DNA from: Phytophthora sp. 'mugwort'
Taxonomy: Eukaryota > Oomycota > Peronosporomycetes > Peronosporales > Peronosporaceae
Length of the DNA: 64,000 bases
NCBI GenBank assembly: GCA_033558025.1
Contig: JAUCEF010000009.1
Span: 992,001-1,056,000 of the forward strand
Direction of reading: 5' to 3'
Shown: positions 10,368 to 22,447 of the stretch, one piece after another
Position numbering within the stretch: position 1 is the stretch's first letter
How the letters are laid out: every line of letters starts with the position of its first letter
Program-made: the position numbers and the translations under genes
Notes under the pieces: model-generated
Told to the model about the DNA's origin: nothing
Databases searched by the model: none
What the model saw: only the letters and a program-made list of their open reading frames with translations

Positions 10368-12089
10368 TAATGACAGAAATACTGAACATGTTTTCCCGTC
10401 AAGGCCGCTCCCTTCCTAAAACAATGTCGGGCGCGCATTTATGTGCGGCGTCCAAGCGGAAGCCTATTGAAGATTAGATGTACAGTAGTTCATTCCCTTT
10501 CAGCGGACCGTCTCCCGCTACAGTCCGCTGACAACCACCGTGGCGGCCACGGGCTTGCGCGCTTACCATAAATACAGCGAGGTGTTCGTTACGGTAACTC
10601 CGAGCTAGAAAAATATACTCAAGTATAAACAAGGTATGTTGTCTGATTCAGGATTGATTGGTGAAATTATACGGGAGTTTTACCTGAGCGTGATGAATAT
10701 TTTTTGAACGCACTTGGGTACTATATACTGTACGATGAAATTCACTTGTGCAAGACTGTTGTTTCGAGCGATAATTCTATAGCGACAGGCTCTATAGCGA
10801 CAGGCTATAATAACCTAATTCAGTACGGGGCTCTAATAGAAGGGGGCTCTGGGGGCTCAAATACAGAGGAGACTTTATACCACAGAGGGGCTTGTAATCC
10901 AGCCTTTTTAGTACGGTATTAACAACACTTTTTGGAATATGATCAGATTGCTTTACTTGATTTATTGTTCTGCATTAGTCAAGGCAGGTTGGTGTGTATT
11001 CTCAAATGATGTGACCAGCTGGTTTTAATGAACTCCTGCTTACTTCAACCACATATCTTATTATGCGGCCTCGTGTGCAAGTTAGCTCAATCGCACTCAA
11101 CAATTGTTTATTAGACATTCACTTGTGTTGATCTGTCTGTGACAGTTACATCCACACACATTTGATCACTGACTCCTACCTACAGTGTATTTATTTAGAG
11201 TCGGAATCGGAGATCACGAACTTCAATGAGGGCCGTACCTTCAAGCTGTAGACTACCGCAAATCGTTCAGTACGTGCATGAATTCGCATGCTTCGTGTCG
11301 GCGACACTGTCAGTTCGAATGGATGCGATCCTCATTAGCAAGGGAAACTGTTCGTGAGGTTGAATATAGTAGGCATGCCTCCTTACTCGGCTTCTGCGCG
11401 CGAAGCATTTGAATATTTTTGATAATCATTGTAGCTTACAAAGCAACATTCAACTGATCGGCTGTAACTGAACACGCAACGTTAACCTTTTTTTGGTCAG
11501 CCTTTTTAAATAACAAAATCTGGCCGCCTTGGTTAATGACCTCATGATTCTTACGCGCACAGGTTTCCGCCATCGTGGCGGTAAATGTACATATCGGCTG
11601 AATGGGAATGACTTAACCTTCCATTAGGCTGCTTGTGGATGTTGGGCAAGGCATGTGCCATGATGCAGGGTTAGACGTGTCAGTGTCAGGTGAAGTCTTA
11701 ACAATTACCTTGGCCCGTTGGTTCGGATGGTGTGGGAGTTGACCTCCTATTACCAACTTATTTTTAGCACTCCCCTCGTCTGTATGCCCACAAGATACTC
11801 ATGGCTGCGCCAAGCGTGCCCAACACGGAATACCGATTTACTATTGCCGTGGTTACCCCTTCGTTTGCGGTAGTTTGTCGCCCATGAATGAGTTGTAAGG
11901 AAAGCATATACTAATAATTGGTCTTGTAGATATAATTTTCCTCTAAAAATACGGTATAATAAATTGAGGTCGGCACAAAAACAAATCTTGCGTAAAGTGA
12001 GTTGGAGTGACAGGTCTATGCAGACCGACATTGTGAAAGCCCCACAATCACGCCTGCAGCCGGAGGAAGGGACCGACGCTTCGTGCCTC
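10368..12089. other. Unique spacer at the centre of IR1
   Basis: 1722 bp that are not mirrored, lying between the two arms. No gene is recognised. It consists largely of a TIR-bounded element (10490-11611) plus about 120 bp on the left and 480 bp on the right. Its presence means the palindrome is not a simple mirror at a single point. Confidence 0.85.
10490..11611. mobile_element. Putative non-autonomous TIR element in the IR1 spacer
   Basis: The left end reads TCATTCCCTTTCAGC (10490-10504). The complement of the right end reads TCATTCCCATTCAGC (11597-11611). Both ends are followed inward by matching features: a hairpin-forming GC block (CCGTGGCGGCCACGG at left, CCGCCATCGTGGCGG at right) and a GCGCG-containing block. 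The left end also folds through CAGCGGAC and GTCCGCTG. The interior has no transposase. I found no clear target-site duplication, so family assignment is open. Confidence 0.5.
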
Positions 12090-12225
12090 GTGCGGAAGCA
12101 TGCAACTTGAATAGAGGTTGGATTATAGCTTCAGAGACAAAGACCCCCCCAGAGAAGCCCCACTTGGCAGACCTTGATGATCGTCGCCGAGCAAAGCGAA
12201 TTGAGCTCTACATCGACAAAGCTGC

Positions 12226-12232
12226 TCACTTT
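12226..12232 (+). promoter_or_regulatory. Oomycete-type initiator of right GH3 gene
   Basis: TCACTTT within GCTCACTTTTTTTTTTGCC matches the oomycete initiator TCAYTYY, 60 nt before the ATG at 12292. About 135 bp separate it from the unique spacer, so the two GH3 copies share this proximal promoter but see the spacer from opposite sides. Confidence 0.6.
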
Positions 12233-12291
12233 TTTTTTTGCCTTCCTTCCACAACAACAACAAGTCTCGTCCAAGGAAACCAGCTATAGCC

Positions 12292-14658
12292 ATGCTCAAA
12301 TCGTGGTTCGCAGCAGTGCTGTGCACGGCCCTCGGCCTCGCCGCGCAGCAGGGCGCTTCTATTGTTTCCGCAGACCAATGGGACGAGCGAGCTGATGCCA
12401 TCATGGCGACCTTCACCGACGACGATATCATTGGTCAGATGACCCAAATCGACATCAACCAGCTCCTTACGGACGATAACAAGATCGACGACGACAAGGT
12501 GCGCGCGTACGCTAAGATGCGCGTGGGCTCGTACCTCACTAGTCCGTTCATGAACGGACCCGTGAACGGCACGTATATGTGGACGGCCGACGAGTGGCGC
12601 GAGGTGATTACAAGGATCCAGGAGATCACGATGGAGGAGAACGGCGGCCACCCGATGGTATACGGCGTGGACTCGGTGCACGGCGCCATCTTCGTGAAGG
12701 ACGCGGTGCTGTTCGGTCAGCAGATCAACGGCGGCGCGTCGTTCAACCCCGACCTCGTCTACGAGCAGGGCCGCATCACCGGCCGCGACACGGAGGCGTC
12801 GGGCGTGCCATGGGTCTTCGGACCCATTCTCGGCATCTCGCGCAACCCGCTCTGGGCGCGCACGTTCGAGACGTTCAGCGAGGACCCGCACCTGAACTCC
12901 GTCATGGGCGATTCCATCATCCGCGGCCTGCAGAGCAACAACCACACTGCTGCCTGCATGAAGCACTGGATCGTTTATCCGAAGACGCCGTCGGGCCACG
13001 ACAAGGACGCCGTGACGGTGTCAGACTACGACATGATGAACTACTTCTTCCCGCCCTTCAAGGCCGCAGTGGACGCCGGCGTGATCAGCGCCATGGAGAA
13101 CTACATCTCCATCAACGGCGTGCCCACCGTGTCGAACACCAAGCTCATGAATGCGCTGCTGCGCGACGACCTGGGCTTCGACGGTATGATGGTGACGGAC
13201 TACGCCGAGATCAACCAGCTCACGGACTTCCACCGCACCGCGCGCAATGAGACCGAGGCCACGCGCATCTCGCTCACACGCGCGTCTGTGGACATGAGTA
13301 TGGTGGCGCAGGACACGAGCTTCTATAACAACACGAAGGTGTTGCTGGAGGACAGCCCGCAGTTCCGCGAGCGTCTCAAAGCGTCTGCCCGTCGCGTGGT
13401 CAAGATGAAGCTGCAACTGGGTCTGTATGAGACGCCCGTGCCCGGCGAGGAGAACCTCGCGCTCATCGGCAACGACGACGACATCTCGGCGGCACTGGAA
13501 CTAGCGCGCGAGTCCATCGTGCTACTGCAGAACAACGACAGCACACTGCCGATCAAGGAGGACGCGTCGGTATTTCTCACGGGCTTCACCGCCGACAACA
13601 TCGGCCGTATGTGCGGCGGCTGGACCATCACCTGGCAGGGATACAGCGACCAGGACCACCTGCTCACCAAGGGTATCACGGTCAAGTCGGCCATGGAGAA
13701 TCTCGTCGGCAACGACAGCTTCAACTTCTTCAACGGCCTGCACCCGAACGGATCGTACTCCGACGCGGACCTGGCCACGGCCAAGGAGATGGCCAACCAG
13801 GCCGAGTACACCATCGCTGTAATCGGCGAGGACACGTACGCCGAGAAACCCGGAGACATTGACGACCTGGCGCTGCCCGCTGGCCAGATCGAGTACGTGA
13901 AGGAGCTGGCATCCACGGGGACCAAGGTAATCCTGGTGCTGTTCGAGGGCCGACCGCGTCTACTGGGCGACCTGCCCGAGAACGTGCACGCCGTGGTGAA
14001 CGGTCTGCTGGCGTGCGAACTCGGCGGCCAGGCCATGGCCGAGATTATCTACGGCAAGGTGAACCCGAGCGGCCGCATGCCGATCACGTACCCGAAGGAC
14101 CCGGCCAACATCCAGATGACATACAATCACCCTGTGACCAGCATGTGCCAGACGCAGGAGTCCGACAGCGCCTACTACTGCGAGAATCAGTGGGACTTCG
14201 GCACGGGTCTCAGCTACACCGAGTTCACCTACTCCGAGGTTCGGCTGAGCCGCAACATCGTCGCATCTTCGACGGAAGACGTCGTGGCATCCGTGGACGT
14301 GACGAACTCCGGTAGCGTAGCTGGCAAAGAGACGGTCATGCTGTTCCTCATTCAGCCGTTCAACTCGCTGAACGTGCCGGAGATGAAGCAGCTGAAGAAG
14401 TTCTCCAAGATCAGCCTCGAGCCTGGCCAGACGCAGAACGTCAACTTCACGCTCACGGCCGACGACTGGAGTGTGTACTACCCGCAGGTGGGCCACGGCC
14501 TTAAGAAAGTGGCCGAGGACTGCGACTTCGTTGTGGCCATCAAGCCCGAGACGGACTGCGACGTGTACAACGAGACGGCGCCGGCCAACCGGCTGTGCGC
14601 CACCTTTTCGCTCAGCACGGGCGAGTACCCGTTCGGGACGTTCGAGGAGCCGTGGTAA
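12292..14658 (+). CDS. Secreted GH3 beta-glucosidase (right copy)
   Basis: Identical in protein sequence to the gene at 7794-10160 (788 aa; signal peptide about 1-26; nucleophile Asp303 in VTDY; stop TAA at 14656-14658). It is head-to-head with the other copy, so transcription of both leaves the palindrome centre. The coding strand is markedly GC-rich in third positions compared with the AT-rich surroundings, typical of an expressed oomycete gene. Full identity of both copies argues that neither has begun to decay. Confidence 0.93.
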   Translation: MLKSWFAAVLCTALGLAAQQGASIVSADQWDERADAIMATFTDDDIIGQMTQIDINQLLTDDNKIDDDKVRAYAKMRVGSYLTSPFMNGPVNGTYMWTADEWREVITRIQEITMEENGGHPMVYGVDSVHGAIFVKDAVLFGQQINGGASFNPDLVYEQGRITGRDTEASGVPWVFGPILGISRNPLWARTFETFSEDPHLNSVMGDSIIRGLQSNNHTAACMKHWIVYPKTPSGHDKDAVTVSDYDMMNYFFPPFKAAVDAGVISAMENYISINGVPTVSNTKLMNALLRDDLGFDGMMVTDYAEINQLTDFHRTARNETEATRISLTRASVDMSMVAQDTSFYNNTKVLLEDSPQFRERLKASARRVVKMKLQLGLYETPVPGEENLALIGNDDDISAALELARESIVLLQNNDSTLPIKEDASVFLTGFTADNIGRMCGGWTITWQGYSDQDHLLTKGITVKSAMENLVGNDSFNFFNGLHPNGSYSDADLATAKEMANQAEYTIAVIGEDTYAEKPGDIDDLALPAGQIEYVKELASTGTKVILVLFEGRPRLLGDLPENVHAVVNGLLACELGGQAMAEIIYGKVNPSGRMPITYPKDPANIQMTYNHPVTSMCQTQESDSAYYCENQWDFGTGLSYTEFTYSEVRLSRNIVASSTEDVVASVDVTNSGSVAGKETVMLFLIQPFNSLNVPEMKQLKKFSKISLEPGQTQNVNFTLTADDWSVYYPQVGHGLKKVAEDCDFVVAIKPETDCDVYNETAPANRLCATFSLSTGEYPFGTFEEPW

Positions 14659-15631
14659 GGTGAACGTGTACTAGAGGGTTAGCTGAAGGAGTACATGTAC
14701 TTCTAGTCCGCTTAGCTCTCCAATTTTATATTTTTAATCTGTTTTCGATAGATAAAATCCGCTCACGGGAGCAGATTTATTGTTGATTTGCTTATTATCA
14801 TCCAATTTCTTTTTGCACGTGTTGCTGTCCCCATCTAGCCCTGTCACATTTTTTCGTTTACACTGTAGTTTTGTAAAGAAGGTCTCACATCTCCTTTTAA
14901 CCCTAGCCCTCCCGAGCATCGCGGTTTTGGGCTTTGCTTTGCAAAGGCAGTCGCTGCGTCCTGCGAGGAAAGATTCACTGCGCACTACAGTGCTCGGCTC
15001 GCTGGAAAGCTCGGCACTGGGCCCGCCTCCCCAAATACCGCGCGGCCTTGCTTCGCGGGCACCCACACGAGTTTGTGTGGCTACGCGCGCTCGCCACAGC
15101 TCTCCCTCGTTGGTCGTTTCATGTGACGTTCACCCCCTCATTATCAGTTTGGCATAGAATCACTCTCTTTTCTTTTATCATATTTTTAGGAATTAGAACA
15201 ATTCGTTCGCTGCTCATATTACACACAGACGAAGCATATTCGGTTGCGAAAACCCGAACCCCATTTCGGTAGGGTATGGGTTTTTAGAGAGGGTTACCCC
15301 TTTTGCATATTCGTCCAATCACGGCTCATTAGGGTTATGTATAGGCTGTTCCAACTTATTTCTTGAACTGTCCGGCAATCACCGGAATCTAAAAATAATT
15401 CACCATATGGTGACGGTTTCGCACTTTCCGACCATTACGTAAATATGCTACATACAAGCCCCTCTATATTCTCCGCCTCTATGGGAATCTCCCTCTTATA
15501 AGAATATTTACTCCATACACGCTTCATACAAATATCCCTCTCCCCCACTATAAGCATATAGGAATGAAATAAACAGAATATCCATTTAGTGAGTGCTTAA
15601 CTATGGAGAAAGACCAATCTGTAAAGTAAGT
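14659..15631. other. AT-rich non-coding stretch downstream of the right GH3 gene
   Basis: Mirror of 6820-7793. It presumably holds the 3' UTR of the plus-strand GH3 gene. No separate gene is recognised. Confidence 0.5.
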
Positions 15632-16206
15632 CTACGAGCTTGGGGACGGCCTAAAGTAGCTCAGGAGAGACATTTGCTGACGCGGCCCCTGCTTCCGACT
15701 CAACTCCTCTCGATATCCACTCTGCAGAACGCGCAGACCACGCAGCGTGCCAGTCGGCAAGCCCTATTCATCACAGCGGGCGATAAATTTGCTGATACAC
15801 TGGAGATCCAACTTGATTTCTTCTGCGGTCATCTCTGCTGGTGTGACTTCAGCAGCGATCACCTGGTCCTCATCGTCTGAGTCGTCGCCAATGTTGCAAA
15901 AGTCCTCGTCCGTTGGTTTCTCCGCTATGATGTTCTCCTCCTCCGGATTAAGTAGGTCCTCGATAGTCATCGGTTCATTCAGGCTCAATCGGCTCACCAT
16001 CGAGCGTAAATCATGGGCAATTGCTTCCTCACCAGGCTCATCTGGGGTATACTCACGGGCATGATCTCGAGAATTCCAGTGTGCTTCCAGCAGTTAGCAA
16101 AAATCGAGCTTGGCATCCTGTTCCAGCACTCGATGCACCATATAATAGCTTGGTGCACGGGGACGTTGTAGATCTTCGAGGCCGTTGCCAAAATCGAGAG
16201 CGACAC
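15632..16206 (-). pseudogene. pogo/Tigger-like transposase relic (right arm)
   Basis: Mirror copy of 6245-6819, with the same in-frame TAG before the PIP-box-like tail QMSLLSYF. It decayed before the arms were duplicated, because both copies share the defect. Confidence 0.6.
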
Positions 16207-16465
16207 CGATGGCGAAGATTAAATTATCCAGAAACAAACTCAAGTGAAACCAGAACGGCAGACGGCAAGAATGGACATGGAGGGTGACGAAGGTGCATCG
16301 TTGCTCGGTGCTACAGGGACTTGCGTCGCTGCGGTCAACTCTGTAGTCTGTGTGGCTGCCAAGAGAGATAAGAGCAACATCCTCATTCTCCCTGCTCGAG
16401 ATACTGACGCGATGCTAGTGGATCCAATTGTTTCAAGATAACTTAGGCTTCACTCATAAGAGCTT

Positions 16466-17014
16466 ACGTCTTTTTTACAGTTGCTACGTCCCCTTCGAGC
16501 CACGTCAGGTGCTGCCTACGTCGTGCTCTCGTTCGAGACGCGCATTTATGTCACTTTGTTCTGCCTGAATTTCAAGAGTGGATTTCGCGAGACTACAGGA
16601 ACGTTCGGGGTTTCCAAATGCTGGGCAGGCAAAGCTCTTAACGCGTTGCTAAAAGCGATAGCGGATGCCTATCCGCGCTACATATACTTGCCGCCGATGC
16701 AGGGGCAGCCGAGCAGGAAGCGTTTGAGCGGCGTGGGGGTATGCTTATTTGTGCCGCCACACATGGAACTTTGCTTCGGCTAGTTCGGTTTACAAACTAG
16801 GGTGTTGGTATTACGAAAATGATATCCAGCAGTGAATTGGCAAGCCTTCGTTGGCCATATAAGCGCTTTATTTCGTTCGATTTGCATCCTGTATCCTGGA
16901 AGATCTAGGCAGCGTCATACACACTTTGGGCTACATATCGATATTATTTTACCGTATGGAGGATACATACTCGGGGTTGCATGCTACACTTTATCGAATC
17001 CAGTGCTAACATAG
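16466..17014 (+). pseudogene. Second Harbinger transposase relic (right arm)
   Basis: Mirror of 5437-5985. It differs by two visible residues: ATSGAAY for ATSRAAY and GVACY for GGACY, each from one base change. These are among the few mutations that have occurred since IR1 formed. Confidence 0.6.
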
Positions 17015-19156
17015 TATGAAAGCCGAAAATATGAGCTTGACTTAACTGCTAGTCGAAGGACTATAACTTTCATCACAGCCGAGCCAAAAATGTGGTTGAG
17101 TGCACATCGTACATTGGAAAAACCGCTTTCGAATTTTGAAACGCTCACAAGAAGCAAGGAAAGTGAGCAATATTGCGCAAACGAGCATCGCGCTGCAACG
17201 TTGATATCGACAACCACGACACCACGCTGTTCACTGACCCAACCGACGTCGCAATAGAAGCGGGAGATTCATCTCCTCGGAAGACAAATACTGACGGTTC
17301 CGAATCCAAAGCACAAGCAGCACGTGAACGACATCAAAGAGAAATAGCATTGTGTAATGATATAGCCACGTACTTGCTTGGATAAATAGATTTAGCTTTT
17401 TGTTTCGCGCTACTTGAGCAATTCGATTAATACCTGCAGGCTCGCTGTCTGTTTGCTGAGCTGCTTTTGCTGATTCGAAGTGGCGGTTGTCAGCTTGGTA
17501 CTTCAGCAGACATGGAGTTTGGTGCCCCAAGATAATCAGCAATATGCACTGTGCCTGTGGACAGTGACGAGAGTCCTACACATCAACAAATTTTGTTCGG
17601 GTCGTTGGCTAGCTAGCACTAGGAAAACTTAGCGACGGCGAACGTACATAAAGTCTGAAATGGCTGTAGCGGTTGTAATCTTTCCCTGTGTACTTCTCTG
17701 TCCCACAATTCATGTAATTTGGTCTAGTTATAACTACACTAACACGTAAAAGACTGGGGCACCCACGTTGGATAGCTTCTCATAGCGCGGTCATTGCTCC
17801 GTTTCTTAGCTATTCATAACGGCGTTATGCAAGTGAATAACATTGACGGAATCTGCGCTTTGCAAGAGGAAAAAGGGTTTTATTTCGTAATTCTCAAGGA
17901 ATTTTGCGGTATTCAACCAATTTTTATGACGCCATCACCCCGATGTATTGACCCATCTCTCAATAGCACAACAGTCAGAAACGTGCCGAATAGTTTCTAT
18001 TAGGCGTCTGTTCAGGTGGGGGTTTATTGGCTGTTATTGCGATATGCGCCAAATCACAAGATTATTATATCCAATCAGCTGCTACCTCGAGTTAAGACAA
18101 TGATTTAGCAAATAAAACTGCAGATTAAAAAATACGATTTATTGGTTAAGAATCTGAGCTGTCGGGGCTTTGTAGCCATTTTCAACAGTTGAGACTGTTG
18201 TTGTTAAAGACGTCGGACAAACGCCACTGGGCCCGACGGACTTACGAACCCGAGGGTGCATAAGATCATGCCCCTTCGTTATATATTATGCATTCCAGCA
18301 CTTTTTGTAAAGTGAGGAAGCATTTTTCTATGGTTTGATATTTATATTTTTATTTATGCTATTAAATGCAGTCTCTACTGCTGCAAGCAGCCTATCGATC
18401 TGGTTCGTAGGCTGTCGATACCGTATGGATTGAACCGCATTAAAAATCCCAAATCCAGTATGTTGCAGTCAGGCGAACGTGGTGGTTGGCTCGCCATTTT
18501 GTTGTTCCAGCCTCCATCTCCTCGGGGCTCAGCCGGGTCTTCCTGGGCGGGTACGACCGACCCGGTTGCACGAGAGCGGTCGCGTCGTCACGTAGGCCCA
18601 AAATGACCTCGATGGCCGCGCGACTGAGCCCAAGCGCCTCCTTGGCGCCCATTGGCGCTTCACTGCCTTCAACACAACACCACCATTGCGTACAAACATT
18701 ACAATCAAGCAATGAATTTCAAGACCGTTGGTAGTGTTATGTTTTTACCTCGTCTTGGCACTGTCGGCTGGATACTCCAACGCTGCTCTTTTTACGAAGC
18801 TCCTTTGTCACTGCAGTCCAGCATCTGTGCGAAGAGCGCTTGTTCGAGTATTTTAAACTGTGCTCAGTTTATTGTTTCTGTACATGCGTAGTAATAGTGT
18901 TAGTAATTCCCTCAAAGCCCACACCGTAGAACTACATCCATCGGTGAGCTCGTCGTACCTCAGATACAACATATTATCCACGAGCTCCGTGGCCCGGTAG
19001 ATCGTAGCAGTCTGTGGTTGACGTGGCTACCTGTCGCACGACGGCTTGTACTTGCTGCTCGAAGCGCACATAAATCTGGCGTAAGGTCGAACCATAAGTC
19101 AAGTTTTAGGGAACACTAGACCGAGAGACACCGACTCCAGACACAACGAGCGCAAA
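17015..19156. other. Non-coding, repeat-type DNA (right arm)
   Basis: Mirror of 3292-5436. A 103-codon frame on the minus strand (17231-17542) exists only in this arm because of the one-base A indel; it starts at TTG and looks like chance. No gene is supported. Confidence 0.55.
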
Positions 19157-20313
19157 GGGCCTGGTTGCGACCGTTGGTATACGTGTCAGTCTTGAAACAT
19201 GTGGTCCACCTGACACCGATGACTTGGTTTCATGCAATCGTGTCAGTGTTTTGGTGTTACTACAAATAACCAGATCAAAAACATTAAGACCTCGATGGCG
19301 ATCGAGAGCATAAAGACGTCCACGAATTCGTCGTCCTGTGTGCAGTGAAGAGCAGGCGCTGCCTCGCGTCCGCAGTGAGGAGCTGGTACAGCCCACGACA
19401 CTGTGCTGGACTGTCGAACTTGTCGATCTATTGTTTAAGTTACGACCAGCATATTCAAGGTATTGTTATTATTAATATTATATTTGCCCTGGCGAAGTGT
19501 CTCTATACAACATATACAAATCGCTTAATAGTGCGATTAACCAAGCCCGCAACAAGCTGGAGTTGCACGGGATCTAGATCGGTCTAGCCAAGCGGCTTAG
19601 CAGGGACAATGAGATCACGACTACGAGCATTCAGCGCCAGAATAAGGCAAGCGACGCGTGCTAAGATGATTTGTTTTATAATACTTTTATTTAATTTGTA
19701 TTGTTGCTGTTTTGTGCCCGTTGCTGTACATGAAAGCATTAAGCGTCGCTGGGCAGAGTATAAGCGAGACAGTCAACGCACAGTCAATGATTCTGTGGCA
19801 AAAAATCCGACCCTCCCAATCTTGATGTGATGCTGTTGTACTGGAGTTCTTCGCGCGGAATGGACGCGGAAAGTGTCTTTGATGGACGTCATCACAACGA
19901 CGCTAAAGAGATAAATGAGCGATCACGCTGAAACAAACGTCAATCACGTGCTAGGGATGGCGAGGCGTCCGAACAGGAAGAGACGCTTTACTCTAATAAA
20001 CACAAGATTACATCGGCCCAGGTAATCGAGAAAGGTGTGATACATTGTTGTACTAATTAAATGCTGATTTGCATTAACTAATAACAATCATCATTTTTGC
20101 TTTGTTTTTGGGTTGGATTCGCTATCGAACCGAATGGGGCTTATTAGATAGGCGATGGCCTCTAAGCCTCATATTCCCGAGGAATGAGACAGCTTACTGC
20201 GGTAATTCAGAACCAGAAGCAAGAAATTCGCGAGCAGACGCAAACTTTAAAAACGCTGTTGATTTTGCTTGCGGATCGCTTCGCTGGACCCAACACCGCT
20301 ACACACGTCTAGT

Positions 20314-20502
20314 CTAGCTGAATAATAGGTTCTCGATATCGTCGCGAAGGTCTTTGCCTTTCGCACGTCTCTCGACAGCCTCCTTTATCTTCGATAGTTG
20401 TCGTAAACAGGACGGCGTTTCATAAACAAAATCATTGCACTCTTCATCGTCCATGCTTAGAATATCCTCCTCCTCGTCCATTATTTCAGTGCCATTACTC
20501 AT
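20314..20502 (-). CDS. Small acidic reading frame inside the Harbinger relic (right arm)
   Basis: Mirror of 1946-2134 with an identical 62-aa translation. Same doubt: it may be a transposase tail or chance. Confidence 0.25.
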   Translation of the reverse strand: MSNGTEIMDEEEDILSMDDEECNDFVYETPSCLRQLSKIKEAVERRAKGKDLRDDIENLLFS

Positions 20503-20571
20503 ATTATCGGCAATAGTATGCAGGATCGTACAAGACGCAATTGTAGACGAAATGTTGCATAGCCGTTTGGC

Positions 20572-21727
20572 TTAAGGGGATCTTAGCAGTATTCTGAATC
20601 GATCTTTTAAATCACCGAATGCGCATTCGACAATCATGCGAGTAATGCTATGTTGTTGTACAGAGCTTCACGCTCGTCTTTGATAGCAGTCTCCACATAC
20701 GTCCCCTCGTTGGGCGTGAGCATTGTGTTCGATGAAGTATAACCTGCATCACCGATGATAAATCCACCCGGTGGAAGTATCTTTTTTATGCGCTGCCCGA
20801 AATCGACGCGTTCCAAATCTTACTGTCGCTCCACGAACCAGAACGGATGTCAAATGAAATAAAGCATTGCATATGGTCGACGACAGCTTGAGCATTCAGT
20901 ATGGGATATCCGTTCCTGTAGTACCATGTCAGGCCGAGCATGCCGTGCCGGTCAGCACGCCTAGACCATACCCCTCACGGGCGTGCTGACCGAGCACGCC
21001 AGCGGTCTATGCAACATGCCGCGATGCGCAAGCTGCCTCGGACGGTCAAGACGCGCATGGCAGGCAGCCGCCGAAGGTTACGTACCTGATGCGTATCTGC
21101 ACAAAACAAATTTATGAAAAAGGAAACGTTGCTTACATTTAGATTAAGTATACACAAAAGAAAAAAGAAGCTTACCCAGTAAGGGAGCGCATGGAGAGCA
21201 CGAGGTGCTTCCATGAGCGCATGCATGTCGTAGCTAGCGAAAGAAAAACAAACAAATCTAATCATTATAAAACGTGCGTCGTTCCCCACAAGTCCAAGCC
21301 TACCTGCTTCCTCCACCGTACTGCAAGTGCACAGCCGCCCCGACATAATCCGCAAAACGTGTAACGGAATCAGGATGCCATCGACCGCGCTACATACTAG
21401 CGCATACCCGCACGACGCCTGAAGTCACTCTGCATCACCCTCCCATTTAACCTCGTCTTGAGCAACCAAGTAAGTAGACGGTAATCCGAGGAAAGGGCCG
21501 TGTTCTTAAGAACCTCGTTAACTCGTACTACCACCCACGATTTGCTCATACCGAAAACTTGCGCCACTTCTCTAAACCCTCCTTTTGAGCACAAAATATA
21601 AAAGCGTTGTAGCAACTTGCTTCTCGAACGATCGACGACGGTAAATCTCAGTATCCAAATTTTTAATATAGTCCAGTACGCAAATTTGCCGAAAAGTGGC
21701 CTCCATGAAACGAAGATTCTGTAAAAC
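20572..21727 (-). pseudogene. Harbinger-type DDE transposase, frameshifted (right arm)
   Basis: Mirror of 721-1876. The GDAGY block and the VECAFGDLKDRF block lie in the same broken arrangement. The shared defects show that the transposon was dead before the palindrome arose. Confidence 0.7.
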
Positions 21728-22447
21728 CATGCGTCCTGCGCAGAATCGCGCAGCAGGGTGTCGAAGTCAATCCCGTCTCCGTCAGTATATTTGCCCTGTC
21801 CTCGTTTACAGCGTCAGTCAGCGTAATTACCGCTGCAGCCACGCACTCCGACTAAAGCTGCCACGACATAGAATGACAAAACTTGCAACGCGTCAGTGTA
21901 GCCCGCGACTATTGTGGTACCAGTGTTTCGGGGTGTCTCCGGTCGACACCAACGATTTTTAACTGACCAATAGTTTGCAAGAAAATGCACGTATCTTTGC
22001 GACCAACTTGAAACTAATACCGACACGGTTGCAACCAGGCCCTAAATGCTCGTTACGCTCGCCGGTGACAGAATCCTAAGCCTCGCGCGCGAAGCCTCCG
22101 CTTGCCACGCACACGGCATGAAAATCACAGGCATGCTCACATGCGTTCGCTGGAGTGGCACGATATCCGTCCTCAAATCGGTTCAATCAGAAACACCTCG
22201 TTTATCGTACATAATTGACTATTTTATATTTGGCACATTGTTGGAAGATTTGCACCTGTAAGTATATATGAGCCCCGCTTAAGTACCGTCGGAACGGTGA
22301 GAGACAACAATCATCCATAGTGGAGCCAATACAAATGCAATCTTACGAGATAAGTTCATCTTAACCCGCGAATAACTTTCCATTGATGTGGTCGCCTGTG
22401 GGCTTGGCCAAGAGCTTATACTACGAGTGTAGGAAGAAGTATGAGGA

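Larger units (their letters stand above)
19157..22042 (-). mobile_element. PIF/Harbinger-like DNA transposon, decayed (right arm copy)
   Basis: Mirror of 406-3291, with the same imperfect terminal repeats at its ends. No indel separates it from the left copy, since positions sum to 22448 throughout. Confidence 0.6.
12090..22447. repeat. IR1 right arm: giant inverted duplication carrying a GH3 gene
   Basis: Reverse complement of 1-10367. The order of elements is mirrored: GH3 gene, pogo relic, Harbinger relic, Harbinger element. The match is read up to base 22447, which pairs with base 1 of the window, so the true outer edge of IR1 cannot be placed. The GH3 proteins of the two arms are identical residue for residue, which implies a recent duplication or continuing gene conversion. 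Confidence 0.97.
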
